DNA from: Paenarthrobacter ilicis
GTDB taxonomy: Bacteria > Actinomycetota > Actinomycetes > Actinomycetales > Micrococcaceae
Length of the DNA: 64,000 nt
NCBI RefSeq assembly: GCF_016907545.1
Contig: NZ_JAFBCD010000001.1
Coordinates: 1,364,001-1,428,000 of the forward strand
Reading direction: 5' to 3'
The notes below the pieces were generated by a model. It worked only from the letters and a program-made list of their open reading frames with translations. It did no database searches and was not told the origin of the DNA. A program made the translations under genes and the position numbers. Of this stretch, positions 1-8,738 are shown piece by piece (within the stretch, counting starts at the first letter, position 1; the number at the start of each line of letters is the position of its first letter).

Positions 1-632
1 ACCGCGCCACGCTGCGTCCCAAGCTGTTCTGGTTCAACCTGGCACTCACGGTTGCCGTCATGGTCACGTTGGTAGCCAACATTGTTCCCTTGCCGTTCGT
101 CTTCATGGTCGGTTCCGCGATCGCACTGCTGGTGAACTTCCCCAAGGTCAAGGACCAGGGCGCCCAGTTGATCGCCCACGCACCGTCGATCGTGGCGGTT
201 GTCAGCATGGTCATGGCAGCAGCAGTCCTCACGGGCGTGCTGAACGGCACCGGCATGGTCAAGGCAATGTCCGAGTGGCTCGTCCAGATCATTCCCGCGG
301 ACATGGGCCCGTTCATGGCCATCATCACCGGCGTGCTCAGCATCCCCATGACGTTCTTCATGAGCAACGATGCGTTCTACTTCGGCGTACTTCCCGTCCT
401 CAGCGAAACGGCCGCCCACTACGGCGTCGGCGCAGCGGACATGGCCCGTGCTTCCATCACCGGCCAGCCGTTCCACCTGCAGAGCCCACTGGTCCCCGCC
501 ATCCTGTTGCTGGTTTCACTGGCCAAGGTTGAACTGGGCGACCACCACAAGAAGGTCCTGTGGCGCACCGCGGTCATCTCCCTGGTGATGCTGGCTGTGG
601 GTGTCCTGACCGGGGCCATCGGCATCGGCTAA
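1..632 (+). CDS. CitMHS-family metal-citrate:proton symporter, C-terminal part (5' truncated by window)
   Basis: The open frame enters from the window edge (first complete codon at 3) and ends at TAA 630-632, giving the last ~209 residues of a polytopic membrane protein. At least five hydrophobic helices are visible. A loop rich in Phe, Asn and Asp (MTFFMSNDAFYFGVLP) and the segment SITGQPFHLQSPLVPA match the C-terminal half of CitMHS transporters, which import citrate complexed with Mg2+ or Ca2+ using the proton gradient. The N-terminal half and any linked regulator lie outside the window. It converges on the LCP gene, with only a 5-bp hairpin (634-651) between them and no clear terminator. 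The family call is good; substrate metal preference cannot be read from this fragment. Confidence 0.85.
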   Translation, partial: RATLRPKLFWFNLALTVAVMVTLVANIVPLPFVFMVGSAIALLVNFPKVKDQGAQLIAHAPSIVAVVSMVMAAAVLTGVLNGTGMVKAMSEWLVQIIPADMGPFMAIITGVLSIPMTFFMSNDAFYFGVLPVLSETAAHYGVGAADMARASITGQPFHLQSPLVPAILLLVSLAKVELGDHHKKVLWRTAVISLVMLAVGVLTGAIGIG

Positions 633-659
633 ACGTTCCGCCTCAAGAACGGCAAATGG

Positions 660-2168
660 TCAGCCCAGCGGGTTAGTAGCCTGGCAGGTCTGGTCATTTG
701 CCGTTTGTGCGGGCACCGTCACCGGGGCCGGAGTTGGTTTGTCGCCGGTAGCGAAGTCCTCCCCGGCGTACAGCTGGACACCCTGGATGGTGGTCACTTC
801 CTGCACGCTGGATGCCGGCAATCCGAACATGGCGGCAACATCGGCCGCTACATCCTCGAATCCGGCCTGGTAGTACACCATGGTCTGCGCACGGGTCTGG
901 CCCTGGATGCGTGCAGTCTGGGTATAGCCGGCCGTGGTGAGTGTGGCAGCAATATCGTTGGCCCGGCCGGTGACGCCAGTGCCGTTGGCAACGCTGATGG
1001 GCTGGAGGGCTTTGTCATAGGCAGGCGTGGCGGCGGGACTCTGGGGCGCTTGCGATGGCGTTCCGGCCTGTGACAGGTCGGCGCTGTTCCGGAGTGCGGA
1101 GATCAGGTTGGAGGCTGCGGGCTCTTCCAACGCCAGCCGGTTCGGATCCGACGGCGCAGGCACCGTGGGAACCGTGATGAAGTTGACCTTGGCGGGGTCG
1201 ATGTTCTTCAGGCGGTCCGCGATGGTCAGCAAAGAGGGCACTGAAGCCAGCCCGGTGTCGACCGTGAGGTTCTTGGTCATGGTGTCCGCGATGCCCAGGA
1301 GCTTCTGGGGATCGCCCAGGGTTCCCTCAGACTTCAATTTCCTGGTCAGGGAGCCAAGGAAGGACTGCTGGGCCTGGATACGGCCCAAATCGCCGCCGTC
1401 GGCAAAGGCGTGCCGGGTCCGGAGGAACGCCAGGGCTTGGTCGCCCTCAACCTCGGACGTCCCCTTGGGGAGGCGCAGGCCCGAGTCGGGATCGTAGACG
1501 GCGGCATTGACGCACACATCCACCCCGCCCACCGCAGTGGACAGTTCCTTCACGGCGTTGAAGTCGGCCATCATGAAGTGGTCCACTTCAAAACCGGTCA
1601 GCTTGTTGACGGTGTCCACGGCACAGCCAATGCCGGCTTCCGCCATGGCACTGTTGATCATGGCGTCCTGGCGTTCCGCATGTTGCTGGTTGGTTGACTG
1701 GTCCTTGCACGCGGGAACATCCACCAACAGGTCCCGGGGGAAGCTGATCACGTTGACGTTGTTGTTGTCCGCGGAGATATCCACCAGCATCATCACATCG
1801 GACTGCCCGTAGCCCGCGGACTGGTCCTCGCCGCCGTACTGGCCGTTTTTCCCGCTGCGGGTGTCGCTGCCCAGCACCAGGATCTGCAAGCGGTCCTTCC
1901 GGTCATCAACAGGGCCTTCTGTCCGCTGGCCGCCGGCGCCCAAGGACGTGGTGGAGATGTTCGACTGAAGGCGCCACAACCAGTAGCCCCCGAAGCACAG
2001 GACGCCCAGCACCACAGCGGCAACCACAATCACGCCGATGCGGAGCCAGCGTGGACGTCTCCGGGCGGGAGACGCTGCGCTTCCCTCTACCAGATTCCCC
2101 TGTCCGGGGTAGCGGGCTGGACTGCCATCCGGGGAGCTGGCATCGGGGCTCTGGTGGCGACCGATCAC
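660..2168 (-). CDS. LytR-CpsA-Psr (LCP) family cell-wall ligase with LytR_C domain
   Basis: The 502-residue protein has a short cytoplasmic N-terminus, one membrane anchor (about residues 41-66) and an extracytoplasmic LCP domain (about 95-285). LCP signature residues are visible: GSDTR (100-104), SFPRDL (142-147), FLRTRH (249-254) and the Arg of DLGRIQAQQ (260-268), which in this family bind polyprenyl pyrophosphate and Mg2+. A LytR_C domain follows (about 390-480, starting ISVANGTGV). LCP enzymes transfer undecaprenyl-linked polymers onto peptidoglycan; the acceptor polymer here (teichoic-acid-like or other glycan) is not known. The start is GTG at 2168, with AGGAAAGG placed 8 nt upstream on the minus strand. 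The Pro/Ser/Thr-rich linker between the two domains is typical of actinobacterial members. Confidence 0.93.
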   Translation of the reverse strand: MIGRHQSPDASSPDGSPARYPGQGNLVEGSAASPARRRPRWLRIGVIVVAAVVLGVLCFGGYWLWRLQSNISTTSLGAGGQRTEGPVDDRKDRLQILVLGSDTRSGKNGQYGGEDQSAGYGQSDVMMLVDISADNNNVNVISFPRDLLVDVPACKDQSTNQQHAERQDAMINSAMAEAGIGCAVDTVNKLTGFEVDHFMMADFNAVKELSTAVGGVDVCVNAAVYDPDSGLRLPKGTSEVEGDQALAFLRTRHAFADGGDLGRIQAQQSFLGSLTRKLKSEGTLGDPQKLLGIADTMTKNLTVDTGLASVPSLLTIADRLKNIDPAKVNFITVPTVPAPSDPNRLALEEPAASNLISALRNSADLSQAGTPSQAPQSPAATPAYDKALQPISVANGTGVTGRANDIAATLTTAGYTQTARIQGQTRAQTMVYYQAGFEDVAADVAAMFGLPASSVQEVTTIQGVQLYAGEDFATGDKPTPAPVTVPAQTANDQTCQATNPLG

Positions 2169-2260
2169 AAGGCTGGCCTTTCCTAGGGAACCAAATGCAC
2201 CATGCTACGGACCAAATCTGGGAAATTCCCAAGGACGCCGCTGGGGCCTACCATGGCTCT

Positions 2261-3139
2261 GTGCCGCCCCTTGACGTCCTTTTCAGTGCCTGGCAGATCG
2301 ACTGGGCAGCCGTGAGCATGATCGTGGTTTTCGGCGTGCTCTACGCGTTGGGCCTCCGGCGGGCATCACACTCCGGCCACCGGTGGCCGTGGTGGCGGAC
2401 CACCGCGTTCTACCTCCTGGGCTTGGGATCGCTGGCAATCCTCACCTGCGGGTTCACAGGGGTTTACGGTGGCGAACTCCGGTGGGCGTTCACCGTGAAA
2501 GTCTCCCTGTTGCTCTTTGTGGTTCCCCTCCTGATCGGAATGGGCCGGCCCATCTCCCTGGCGCGGGCCGCACTGCCTGCCGCAGGCGCAGGCCGGCTGA
2601 AGTCCGTCCTTGCCCATCCAGCACTTCGCTTCTTCAGTAACTCACTTGCCGCGCCGCTTATTGGTCTGGCGCTCTTTTCCACCTTCCTGACGCCGGCATT
2701 CCACACCTTGCGGACTGACCCCACCGCCAGTGCACTGGTGACGATTCTTGTTCCCCTGGTTGGCCTGCTCATGGCGCTTCCCATCGTGGAAGAGGCTGAT
2801 TTCCAGCGTTCCAGCGCATTCATCACGCTGGAATTCGTGTTTGTCTTCATCGAACTCCTGGTGGACGCAGTCCCGGGAATCCTCCTGCGACTCAACGGGG
2901 AAGTCCTGGACAACGTCATGAGCACAGCATCCCCGCTGGCGTGGTTCCCGGATGCCCTGCGGGACCAGCAACTGGCCGGGGACGCCCTGTGGTTCATCTG
3001 CGAAGCAGTTGACCTGCCGCTCATCATCCTCATGTTCATCCGCTTCTCCAGGAGCGACAAACGCGAAGCCCGCAGCTTCGAAACCCTGACTGACCAACAA
3101 CTGGCTGAATTGAACGCCGCGCACCTGCGCAGGCGCTGA
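2261..3139 (+). CDS. Cytochrome c oxidase assembly protein, CtaG (caa3_CtaG) family
   Basis: This is a 292-residue membrane protein with about seven hydrophobic helices, a His/Trp-rich first loop, conserved polar/acidic residues inside helices (LPIVEEADFQ) and HTLRTDP near mid-protein, matching the CtaG family linked to haem-copper oxidase assembly. I place the start at GTG 2261 because a TACCAT hexamer (2249-2254) lies exactly 6 nt upstream, the leaderless spacing used by many genes here, and the resulting N-terminus (MPPLDVLFSAWQIDW) begins like the family. An in-frame ATG at 2195 would add 22 atypical residues, has a weak ribosome site and lies only 27 bp from the divergent LCP start. The family function in actinobacteria is inferred from relatives, not proven here. 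Confidence 0.8.
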   Translation: MPPLDVLFSAWQIDWAAVSMIVVFGVLYALGLRRASHSGHRWPWWRTTAFYLLGLGSLAILTCGFTGVYGGELRWAFTVKVSLLLFVVPLLIGMGRPISLARAALPAAGAGRLKSVLAHPALRFFSNSLAAPLIGLALFSTFLTPAFHTLRTDPTASALVTILVPLVGLLMALPIVEEADFQRSSAFITLEFVFVFIELLVDAVPGILLRLNGEVLDNVMSTASPLAWFPDALRDQQLAGDALWFICEAVDLPLIILMFIRFSRSDKREARSFETLTDQQLAELNAAHLRRR

Positions 3140-3152
3140 AAAGGAGTCCGCC

Positions 3153-4316
3153 ATGCCTGATCTTCGCTCCGGACTTCCGCCAGTGTGGGCTGACAGCCTG
3201 GGCCGGGCCAGCATCCGATCCCTGCAAGTACTCATGGTGGGCGCTTTGGCGTGGGCCACGGTATGGGCGTTGACCCGGGTTCCCCTGGTACTGATACCCC
3301 TGACTCTTGCACTGATACTTGCCGCCGCCATCGCCCCGCTGGTGCGTTGGCTGACACTCCACGGCTGGCCCCGGGCGCTCGCCGTTCTGGCGTCGTTCGT
3401 GGGCATCCTGGCCGTTTTCGGCGGCATCGTCACCGGCATCGTTTTCCTCATCCGGGCGCAATCCAAAGACCTCACCGCGAAGGCGATTGCCGGCGTCGAC
3501 CGTTTGCACGAATTCCTGAACTCCGGGCCGGTTCCCGTCAGCGACGCCCAGATCGACGCGACCCGCGAATCCGTCCAGCATTTCTTCCTCTCCAGTTCCT
3601 TCGGCACGGAGGCACTGACGGGTGCCCGGACCCTCGGCGAGATCCTGGCCGGCATGGTGCTCATGGCCGTGATCCTGTTCTTCTTCCTCAAAGATGGACA
3701 AAAGATCCGGAATTTCCTGATCGGTTTCCTGCCGGTCAGCCGGCAATCCACGGCTCACCGGGCCATGGACAACAGTGCCGTGGTGCTGGGCGGTTACGTC
3801 CGCGGAACAGCGATCGTCGCGGCCACCGATGGAATCATCGTGGGCGTTGCCCTGGCGATCCTCGGCGTTCCGTTGGCACTGCCGTTGGGAGTATTCGTGT
3901 TCATCGGCGGGTTCATTCCCATCATTGGAGCCACGGCAGCGGGCACGCTCGCGGTGGCCGTCGCACTGATCTCCAACGGTCCGGTGACGGCGCTCATTGT
4001 CCTGGCCGTGGTGATCGGGGCCAACCAGCTGGAGCACCACCTCCTCCAACCCGTCCTGATGGGCCGCGTCCTGAGCATCCACGGCCTGGCGATCCTCTTG
4101 GCTCTGGCTGCGGGGACCATGATCGCCGGGATCGTCGGGGCACTGCTTGCTGTCCCCGTCACCGCTGTGGCATGGACCGTGTTCAAGACCCTGACCGGCC
4201 GCGACCAACCACTGGATACGGGCCGCGACCAACCAGTGGAGTTCGGCCAGGAGGCAACCGCCGGGAGGACTGGCGACGGCGGCGGGACCGTCAGCGCGCC
4301 GACGCAAGGCAAGTAG
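3153..4316 (+). CDS. AI-2E family transporter (PerM-type permease)
   Basis: This 387-residue protein has paired N-terminal helices, a soluble coiled region (about 100-160) and a bundle of five to six C-terminal helices, the layout of the AI-2E/PerM family. The motif VIGANQLEHHLLQPVLMGR is the family hallmark. Members have been implicated in autoinducer-2 export or sodium-proton antiport, but most, including this one, have unknown substrates. ATG 3153 follows AAAAGGAG by 6 nt and lies 13 nt after the CtaG-like gene, so the two are probably co-transcribed. The C-terminal tail holds two near-identical octapeptides (TGRDQPLD, TGRDQPVE) from a 24-bp DNA duplication around 4195-4242, one of several tail repeats in this window. 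Confidence 0.88.
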   Translation: MPDLRSGLPPVWADSLGRASIRSLQVLMVGALAWATVWALTRVPLVLIPLTLALILAAAIAPLVRWLTLHGWPRALAVLASFVGILAVFGGIVTGIVFLIRAQSKDLTAKAIAGVDRLHEFLNSGPVPVSDAQIDATRESVQHFFLSSSFGTEALTGARTLGEILAGMVLMAVILFFFLKDGQKIRNFLIGFLPVSRQSTAHRAMDNSAVVLGGYVRGTAIVAATDGIIVGVALAILGVPLALPLGVFVFIGGFIPIIGATAAGTLAVAVALISNGPVTALIVLAVVIGANQLEHHLLQPVLMGRVLSIHGLAILLALAAGTMIAGIVGALLAVPVTAVAWTVFKTLTGRDQPLDTGRDQPVEFGQEATAGRTGDGGGTVSAPTQGK

Positions 4317-4356
4317 ACTGGTTCGGAAAACCATTTGAACTTTGCAGGGGAGATCC

Positions 4357-4653
4357 ATGGCTGCGATCAACCGTGACGACGTCGCGCATCTTGCGCGTCT
4401 GGCTCACATTGAAATGAGTGCCGAAGAACTGGACAGGATGGCCGGCGAGCTCGCCGTCATCGTCGATTCGGTGAAGTCCGTCAGCGAAGCCGCGGGGGAG
4501 GACGTGCCCGCCACGTCGCACCCGATTCCGTTGACCAACGTGTTCCGCGAAGACGTTGTGGGCCACACGTTCACGGCCGAGCAGGCGTTGTCCGGTGCTC
4601 CGGATGCTTACGAGAACCGTTTCAAGGTCCCGGCAATCCTGGATGAGGACTAA
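4357..4653 (+). CDS. gatC: Asp-tRNA(Asn)/Glu-tRNA(Gln) amidotransferase subunit C
   Basis: The 98-residue protein has normal GatC length and the family opening [18 protein letters not shown]. GatC wraps around GatA and joins it to GatB in the complex that converts mischarged Glu-tRNA(Gln), and where needed Asp-tRNA(Asn), into correctly amidated tRNA. ATG 4357 is preceded by CAGGGGAGA at good spacing. It opens the gatC-gatA-gatB operon, with 5 bp between gatC and gatA. The ending [12 protein letters not shown] is typical. Confidence 0.97.
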   Translation: MAAINRDDVAHLARLAHIEMSAEELDRMAGELAVIVDSVKSVSEAAGEDVPATSHPIPLTNVFREDVVGHTFTAEQALSGAPDAYENRFKVPAILDED

Positions 4654-4658
4654 TCACC

Positions 4659-6212
4659 ATGACTGAGCTGAACAACGAACTCATCCGGCACTCCGCTGCT
4701 GACCTCGCGGCCAAGCTGGCCGCCCGCGAGGTATCCGCCGTCGAGGTGACACAGGCGCACCTTGACCGCATCGCCCTGGTGGATGGTCAGGTGAATGCCT
4801 TCCTGCACGTCAACAGCGAAGAAGCCCTGGCTGTTGCCGCCGAGGTTGACTCTGCACGCGCCGCTGGAGGTTCCGCCGCCGAAGAGCTGCACGCGCTCGC
4901 CGGCGTGCCCATCGCCGTGAAGGACCTGATCGTCACCATCGGCCAGCCCACCACGGCCGGTTCGAAGATCCTCGAGGGCTGGCACAGCCCGTACGACGCC
5001 ACCGTGGTGAAGAAGCTGCGCGCGGCCAAAATGCCTATCCTGGGCAAGACCAACCTGGACGAATTCGCCATGGGTTCCTCCACGGAGCACTCGGCCTACG
5101 GCCCCACCCGCAACCCGTGGGACCTGGACCGCATTCCGGGCGGTTCGGGCGGTGGCTCCGCTGCCGCCGTCGCAGCCTTCGAGGCTCCGCTGGCCCTTGG
5201 CACGGACACCGGCGGCTCCATCCGCCAGCCGGGTGCCGTCACTGGAACCGTCGGCATGAAGCCGACATACGGTGCTGTGTCCCGTTACGGTGCCATTGCC
5301 ATGGCGTCGTCGCTGGACCAGATCGGCCCGGTTTCCCGCACGGTGCTGGACTCTGCCCTGCTGCAGGAAGTCATTGGCGGGCACGATCCCTTCGACTCCA
5401 CGTCCTTGACCGATCCGTTCACCAACCTCGTCGCTGCGGCGCGGGTGGGCAACGTTGCGGGCATGAAAATCGGCATCATCAAGGAACTGCACGGCGAGGG
5501 CTACCAGGCCGGCGTCGAGAACCGGTTCAACGAGTCCCTTGAACTCCTCAAGGATGCCGGTGCGGAAATCGTTGAGGTTTCCTGCCCCAACCTGAAGTAC
5601 GCCCTGGGTGCCTACTACCTGATCATGCCGTCTGAGGTGTCCAGCAACCTGGCCAAGTTCGACGGCGTGCGCTTCGGTTTGCGTGTCCTGCCCAAGGACG
5701 GCCCCATGACCATCGAACGCGTCATGGCCGCCACCCGCGCCGCAGGCTTCGGTGACGAAGCCAAGCGCCGCATCATCCTGGGCACCTATGCCCTGAGCGC
5801 TGGGTACTACGACGCCTACTACGGTTCGGCCCAGAAGGTCCGCACCCTGATCCAGCGCGACTTCGACGCCGCGTTTGCCCAGGCCGACGTCCTGATCTCG
5901 CCCACGGCGCCCACCACGGCGTTCAAGCTGGGGGAGAAGCTGGACGATCCCCTGGCTATGTACCTGAACGATGTCGCCACCATTCCCGCCAACCTTGCCG
6001 GCATCCCCGGCCTGTCGTTGCCCGGCGGCCTGGCCGACGAAGACGGCTTGCCGGTCGGCATCCAGTTGCTGGCCCCGGCCCGCGAAGATGCACGGCTTTA
6101 CCGTGCGGGCGCCGTCCTCGAATCCATGCTGGAAGAGAAGTGGGGCGGCCCGCTGCTCTCCAAGGCACCTGCTCTTGGTGCAGTATCCAACACCGCCGGA
6201 GGTTCCAACTAA
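4659..6212 (+). CDS. gatA: Asp-tRNA(Asn)/Glu-tRNA(Gln) amidotransferase subunit A (glutamine amidase)
   Basis: This 517-residue amidase-signature enzyme releases ammonia from glutamine and passes it to GatB. The Ser-cisSer-Lys triad is readable: Lys88 (VPIAVKD), Ser163 in GGSGGGSAA and nucleophile Ser187 in DTGGSIRQP. The substrate-pocket stretch [11 protein letters not shown] follows directly. ATG 4659 lies 5 nt after gatC, and its TAA overlaps the gatB ATG by one base (TAATG), so translation of the three subunits is likely coupled. The length is about 20-30 residues above many homologues because of a C-terminal extension. Confidence 0.98.
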   Translation: MTELNNELIRHSAADLAAKLAAREVSAVEVTQAHLDRIALVDGQVNAFLHVNSEEALAVAAEVDSARAAGGSAAEELHALAGVPIAVKDLIVTIGQPTTAGSKILEGWHSPYDATVVKKLRAAKMPILGKTNLDEFAMGSSTEHSAYGPTRNPWDLDRIPGGSGGGSAAAVAAFEAPLALGTDTGGSIRQPGAVTGTVGMKPTYGAVSRYGAIAMASSLDQIGPVSRTVLDSALLQEVIGGHDPFDSTSLTDPFTNLVAAARVGNVAGMKIGIIKELHGEGYQAGVENRFNESLELLKDAGAEIVEVSCPNLKYALGAYYLIMPSEVSSNLAKFDGVRFGLRVLPKDGPMTIERVMAATRAAGFGDEAKRRIILGTYALSAGYYDAYYGSAQKVRTLIQRDFDAAFAQADVLISPTAPTTAFKLGEKLDDPLAMYLNDVATIPANLAGIPGLSLPGGLADEDGLPVGIQLLAPAREDARLYRAGAVLESMLEEKWGGPLLSKAPALGAVSNTAGGSN

Positions 6213-7720
6213 TGTCCGTCGACGCAACCCTGAGCTTCGAAGAGGCCATGGAGAAGTACGATCCCGTCCTGGGGTTTGAGGTTCACGTGGAGCTCAACAC
6301 CAAGACCAAGATGTTCTCCTCAGCGCCCAACGTCTTCGGTGACGAGCCGAACACCAACGTCAACGAGGTTGACCTGGGCATGCCCGGAGTTCTGCCGGTG
6401 GTCAACAAGACCGCAGTGGAGTCGTCCATCAAGATCGGCCTTGCCCTGAATTGCAAGATCGCCGAGTCCTGCCGCTTTGCCCGGAAGAACTACTTCTACC
6501 CGGACACCCCCAAGAACTTCCAGACCTCGCAGTACGACGAGCCGATCGCTTACGACGGCTACATCGACATCGAGCTGGAGGACGGCACGGTGTTCCGCGT
6601 GGAGATCGAGCGCGCCCACATGGAGGAAGACGCCGGGAAGCTCACCCACATGGGTGGCGCTGCGGGTCGTATCCAGGGCGCCGACTACTCCCTGGTGGAT
6701 TACAACCGTTCCGGCGTTCCGCTGGTGGAAATCGTGACCAAGCCGATCGAGGGTGCCGGAAGCCGTGCGCCTGAGCTCGCCAAGGCCTACGTCGCAGCCA
6801 TCCGCGAGATCGTCAAGAACCTCGGCGTGTCCGATGCCAAGATGGAGCGCGGCAACGTCCGTTGCGACGCCAACGTGTCCCTGCGCCCGCACGGCCGGGA
6901 ACGGTTCGGCATCCGGTCCGAAACCAAGAACGTCAACTCGCTGCGCGCCGTCGAGCACGCCGTCCGTTACGAAATCCAGCGGCACGCCGCCGTTCTGGAT
7001 TCCGGCGAGCCGGTCATCCAGGAAACGCGCCACTGGCACGAGGACACACGTTCGACGACGTCGGGCCGGCCCAAGTCCGACGCTGACGATTACCGCTACT
7101 TCCCGGAGCCGGACCTGGTTCCCGTTGTCGCTTCCCGCGAATGGGTGGAAGAGCTCCGCGCAACACTTCCCGAGCCGCCGGCCGAGCGCCGCAAGCGACT
7201 CAAGGAATCCTGGGGCTACTCGGACCTGGAATTCCGCGATGTCGTCAATGCCGGCGTCATGGATTCCATCGAAGAGACCATCGCAGCCGGTGCGTCGGCG
7301 GACGTCGCCCGCAAGTGGTGGATGGGCGAGATCGTTGGCCGCGCCAAGGTTGCGGACGTCGATCCCGCTGAACTGGGTGTCACCCCGCAGGTCATCGTGG
7401 AGCTGAACAAGCTGGTTGAAAACGGCAAGATCAACAACAAGATGGCAACCCAGGTCCTGGATGGCGTGCTCGCCGGCGAGGGAACCCCGGAAGAGATCAT
7501 CGAGAAGCGCGGCTTGGCCGTGGTGTCCGACGACGGCCCCCTGCTGGAAGCCATCGACGCCGCCCTCGCCGCACAGCCGGACGTTGCTGAGAAGATCCGT
7601 GGCGGCAAGGTCCAGGCCATTGGCGCAATCGTTGGCGGTGTCATGAAGGCCACCCGTGGCCAGGCCGATGCCGGACGTGTCCGCGAACTCATCCTTGAGA
7701 AGCTGGGTGTCCAGGGCTGA
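6212..7720 (+). CDS. gatB: Asp-tRNA(Asn)/Glu-tRNA(Gln) amidotransferase subunit B
   Basis: The 502-residue protein has the GatB kinase-like N-domain ([16 protein letters not shown]; zinc/ATP region; [14 protein letters not shown] near residue 170), a linker and a C-terminal YqeY-like tRNA-binding domain (about 350-500, ending [17 protein letters not shown]). It phosphorylates the misacylated Glu or Asp and amidates it with ammonia channelled from GatA. The ATG at 6212 shares its A with the gatA stop. The operon ends 13 nt later at a perfect palindromic terminator. Confidence 0.98.
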   Translation: MSVDATLSFEEAMEKYDPVLGFEVHVELNTKTKMFSSAPNVFGDEPNTNVNEVDLGMPGVLPVVNKTAVESSIKIGLALNCKIAESCRFARKNYFYPDTPKNFQTSQYDEPIAYDGYIDIELEDGTVFRVEIERAHMEEDAGKLTHMGGAAGRIQGADYSLVDYNRSGVPLVEIVTKPIEGAGSRAPELAKAYVAAIREIVKNLGVSDAKMERGNVRCDANVSLRPHGRERFGIRSETKNVNSLRAVEHAVRYEIQRHAAVLDSGEPVIQETRHWHEDTRSTTSGRPKSDADDYRYFPEPDLVPVVASREWVEELRATLPEPPAERRKRLKESWGYSDLEFRDVVNAGVMDSIEETIAAGASADVARKWWMGEIVGRAKVADVDPAELGVTPQVIVELNKLVENGKINNKMATQVLDGVLAGEGTPEEIIEKRGLAVVSDDGPLLEAIDAALAAQPDVAEKIRGGKVQAIGAIVGGVMKATRGQADAGRVRELILEKLGVQG

Positions 7721-7733
7721 ACCCTCTCCATCG

Positions 7734-7770
7734 GAGCAGGCCGCAGTGATCACTGCGGCCTGCTCTTGTT
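7734..7770 (+). terminator. Terminator of the gatCAB operon
   Basis: A perfect 32-bp inverted repeat (7734-7765, two 16-bp arms meeting at TGATCA) is followed by TTGTTGTGTTG. This is a strong hairpin directly after the gatB stop with a weakly U-rich tail. Confidence 0.85.
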
Positions 7771-7824
7771 GTGTTGTGTAAGTACCTGTTGTGGTCTGCC
7801 CGGTTGCAGGCGCAGGATGGATGC

Positions 7825-8388
7825 ATGGCCACTCTTGCACCAAGCCTTCGGCAGGGCCTGATCGCAGGTGCGATCGCCCTGGCATTGACCGGTGGCGGTG
7901 CCGCCGCCGTGTGGGCGGGCACCCAGCCCAGCCCGTCGCCGTCGGGCTCCACAACCTTGCCCAGTGCTGCCCCGTCGTCGTCCGCCAAAGCCAACCCCGC
8001 TGAGGGCCGTGGCCAGTCAATCCACGGCGAGCACGTGGTGAAGCAGGCGGACGGGAGTTTCCGGACCATCCTGACGCAGGCCGGCACCATCGAATCCGTG
8101 AACGCCACGGACCTGACCGTGAAGAGCGCGGATGGATTCACGCAGCGCTATGTCATCAACGGTGACACCCGCATCCTCAAACTGCCGGCGGACGCTTCCG
8201 GGCAGCGGCAGGGCAAGGGCAAGCCGACCCTGCCATCGGCAACCGTTGCCGACCTCAAAACTGGAGACACCGTACGCGTGGGTGGCGTGAAGAACGGCGA
8301 CACCGTGACGGCCACCAAGGTCGCAGTCGGTGAACTGCCAGGCGGACTCTTGGGCCACGGCCACCGTCGGGGACACGGGCCGCACTGA
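7825..8388 (+). CDS. Small secreted/anchored protein with DUF5666-like beta domain
   Basis: The 187-residue protein has an N-terminal hydrophobic segment (about residues 9-32) usable as a signal peptide or anchor, then a Ser/Pro/Ala-rich linker (35-60), a beta-rich domain (about 75-170) and a His/Gly-rich tail (GHGHRRGHGPH). The core patterns GTIESVNATDLTVKSADG and DLKTGDTVRVGGVKNGDTV resemble DUF5666-type OB-like domains of unknown function. The start is ATG 7825: CAGGAT at 7813-7818 sits 6 nt upstream, suggesting a leaderless mRNA. The histidine-rich tail could bind metal, but that is a guess. It is followed by a repeat-rich spacer. Confidence 0.7.
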   Translation: MATLAPSLRQGLIAGAIALALTGGGAAAVWAGTQPSPSPSGSTTLPSAAPSSSAKANPAEGRGQSIHGEHVVKQADGSFRTILTQAGTIESVNATDLTVKSADGFTQRYVINGDTRILKLPADASGQRQGKGKPTLPSATVADLKTGDTVRVGGVKNGDTVTATKVAVGELPGGLLGHGHRRGHGPH

Positions 8389-8403
8389 CCCTGCGGCCAA
8401 CCC

Positions 8404-8483
8404 CGCACCCTTTCCCGCCGTCCGCACCCTTTCCCGCCGTCCGCACCCCTTCGGCGGTGACCTCGCACCCCTTTCCGCCGTGT
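8404..8483. repeat. Four imperfect tandem copies of a ~19-22 bp intergenic repeat
   Basis: Copies begin at 8404, 8423, 8442 and 8464, each opening CGCACCC; the first two (CGCACCCTTTCCCGCCGTC) are identical. Copy 3 carries CGGCGG where the others have CCGCCG, so it can pair with its neighbours. The block fills the start of the 350-bp gap between the secreted protein and the sugar transporter. The middle part (8484-8640) shows no gene. Confidence 0.75.
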
Positions 8484-8644
8484 GCTCCGGGTCTTACGGG
8501 TGCGCCCGGCGGGAACGTCCGCGGCGATCCCACGGTTTAGCCCAAGAATCCGGGCCTTGCGCGCACACTGACTCGAAGCACATCCCACCCCGGCGCCGCG
8601 AAAGTGACAACTGGTGACTCCAGCGAGCACTTTCGATCAAGTTA

Positions 8645-8688
8645 TTGCATTAACCGGCCTTCACCTTTATCTTTGTTAAACGGTTAAC
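8645..8688 (+). promoter_or_regulatory. Promoter with LacI-family operator before the sugar ABC operon
   Basis: TTGCAT (8645-8650) and TATCTT (8668-8673) are separated by exactly 17 nt. Overlapping the expected transcription start is GTTAAACGGTTAAC (8675-8688), a near-perfect 14-bp palindrome with a central CG, the hallmark of LacI-family operators. A half-site-like TTAACCG (8651-8657) abuts the -35. The LacI regulator at 12513 is the obvious candidate ligand. Confidence 0.75.
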
Positions 8689-8738
8689 GAGCGTGGCCTG
8701 AATCACACAGTGAACGGCTCAACACTTGAGGAGACAGT

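Noticed and set aside
2195..2260. ATG start for the CtaG-like protein at 2195
   Set aside because: It is only 27 bp from the divergent LCP start, has a weak ribosome site and adds residues not seen in the family, while GTG 2261 has an ideal leaderless promoter.
4650..8020. Very long open frames on the minus strand opposite gatA and gatB
   Set aside because: High-GC coding DNA with strong third-position bias opens antisense frames. Their predicted proteins are low-complexity Gly/Val/His/Asp-rich with no domains, and gatA/gatB are certain.
8404..8483. CRISPR-like array
   Set aside because: The copies are directly adjacent with no unique spacers and no cas genes nearby.
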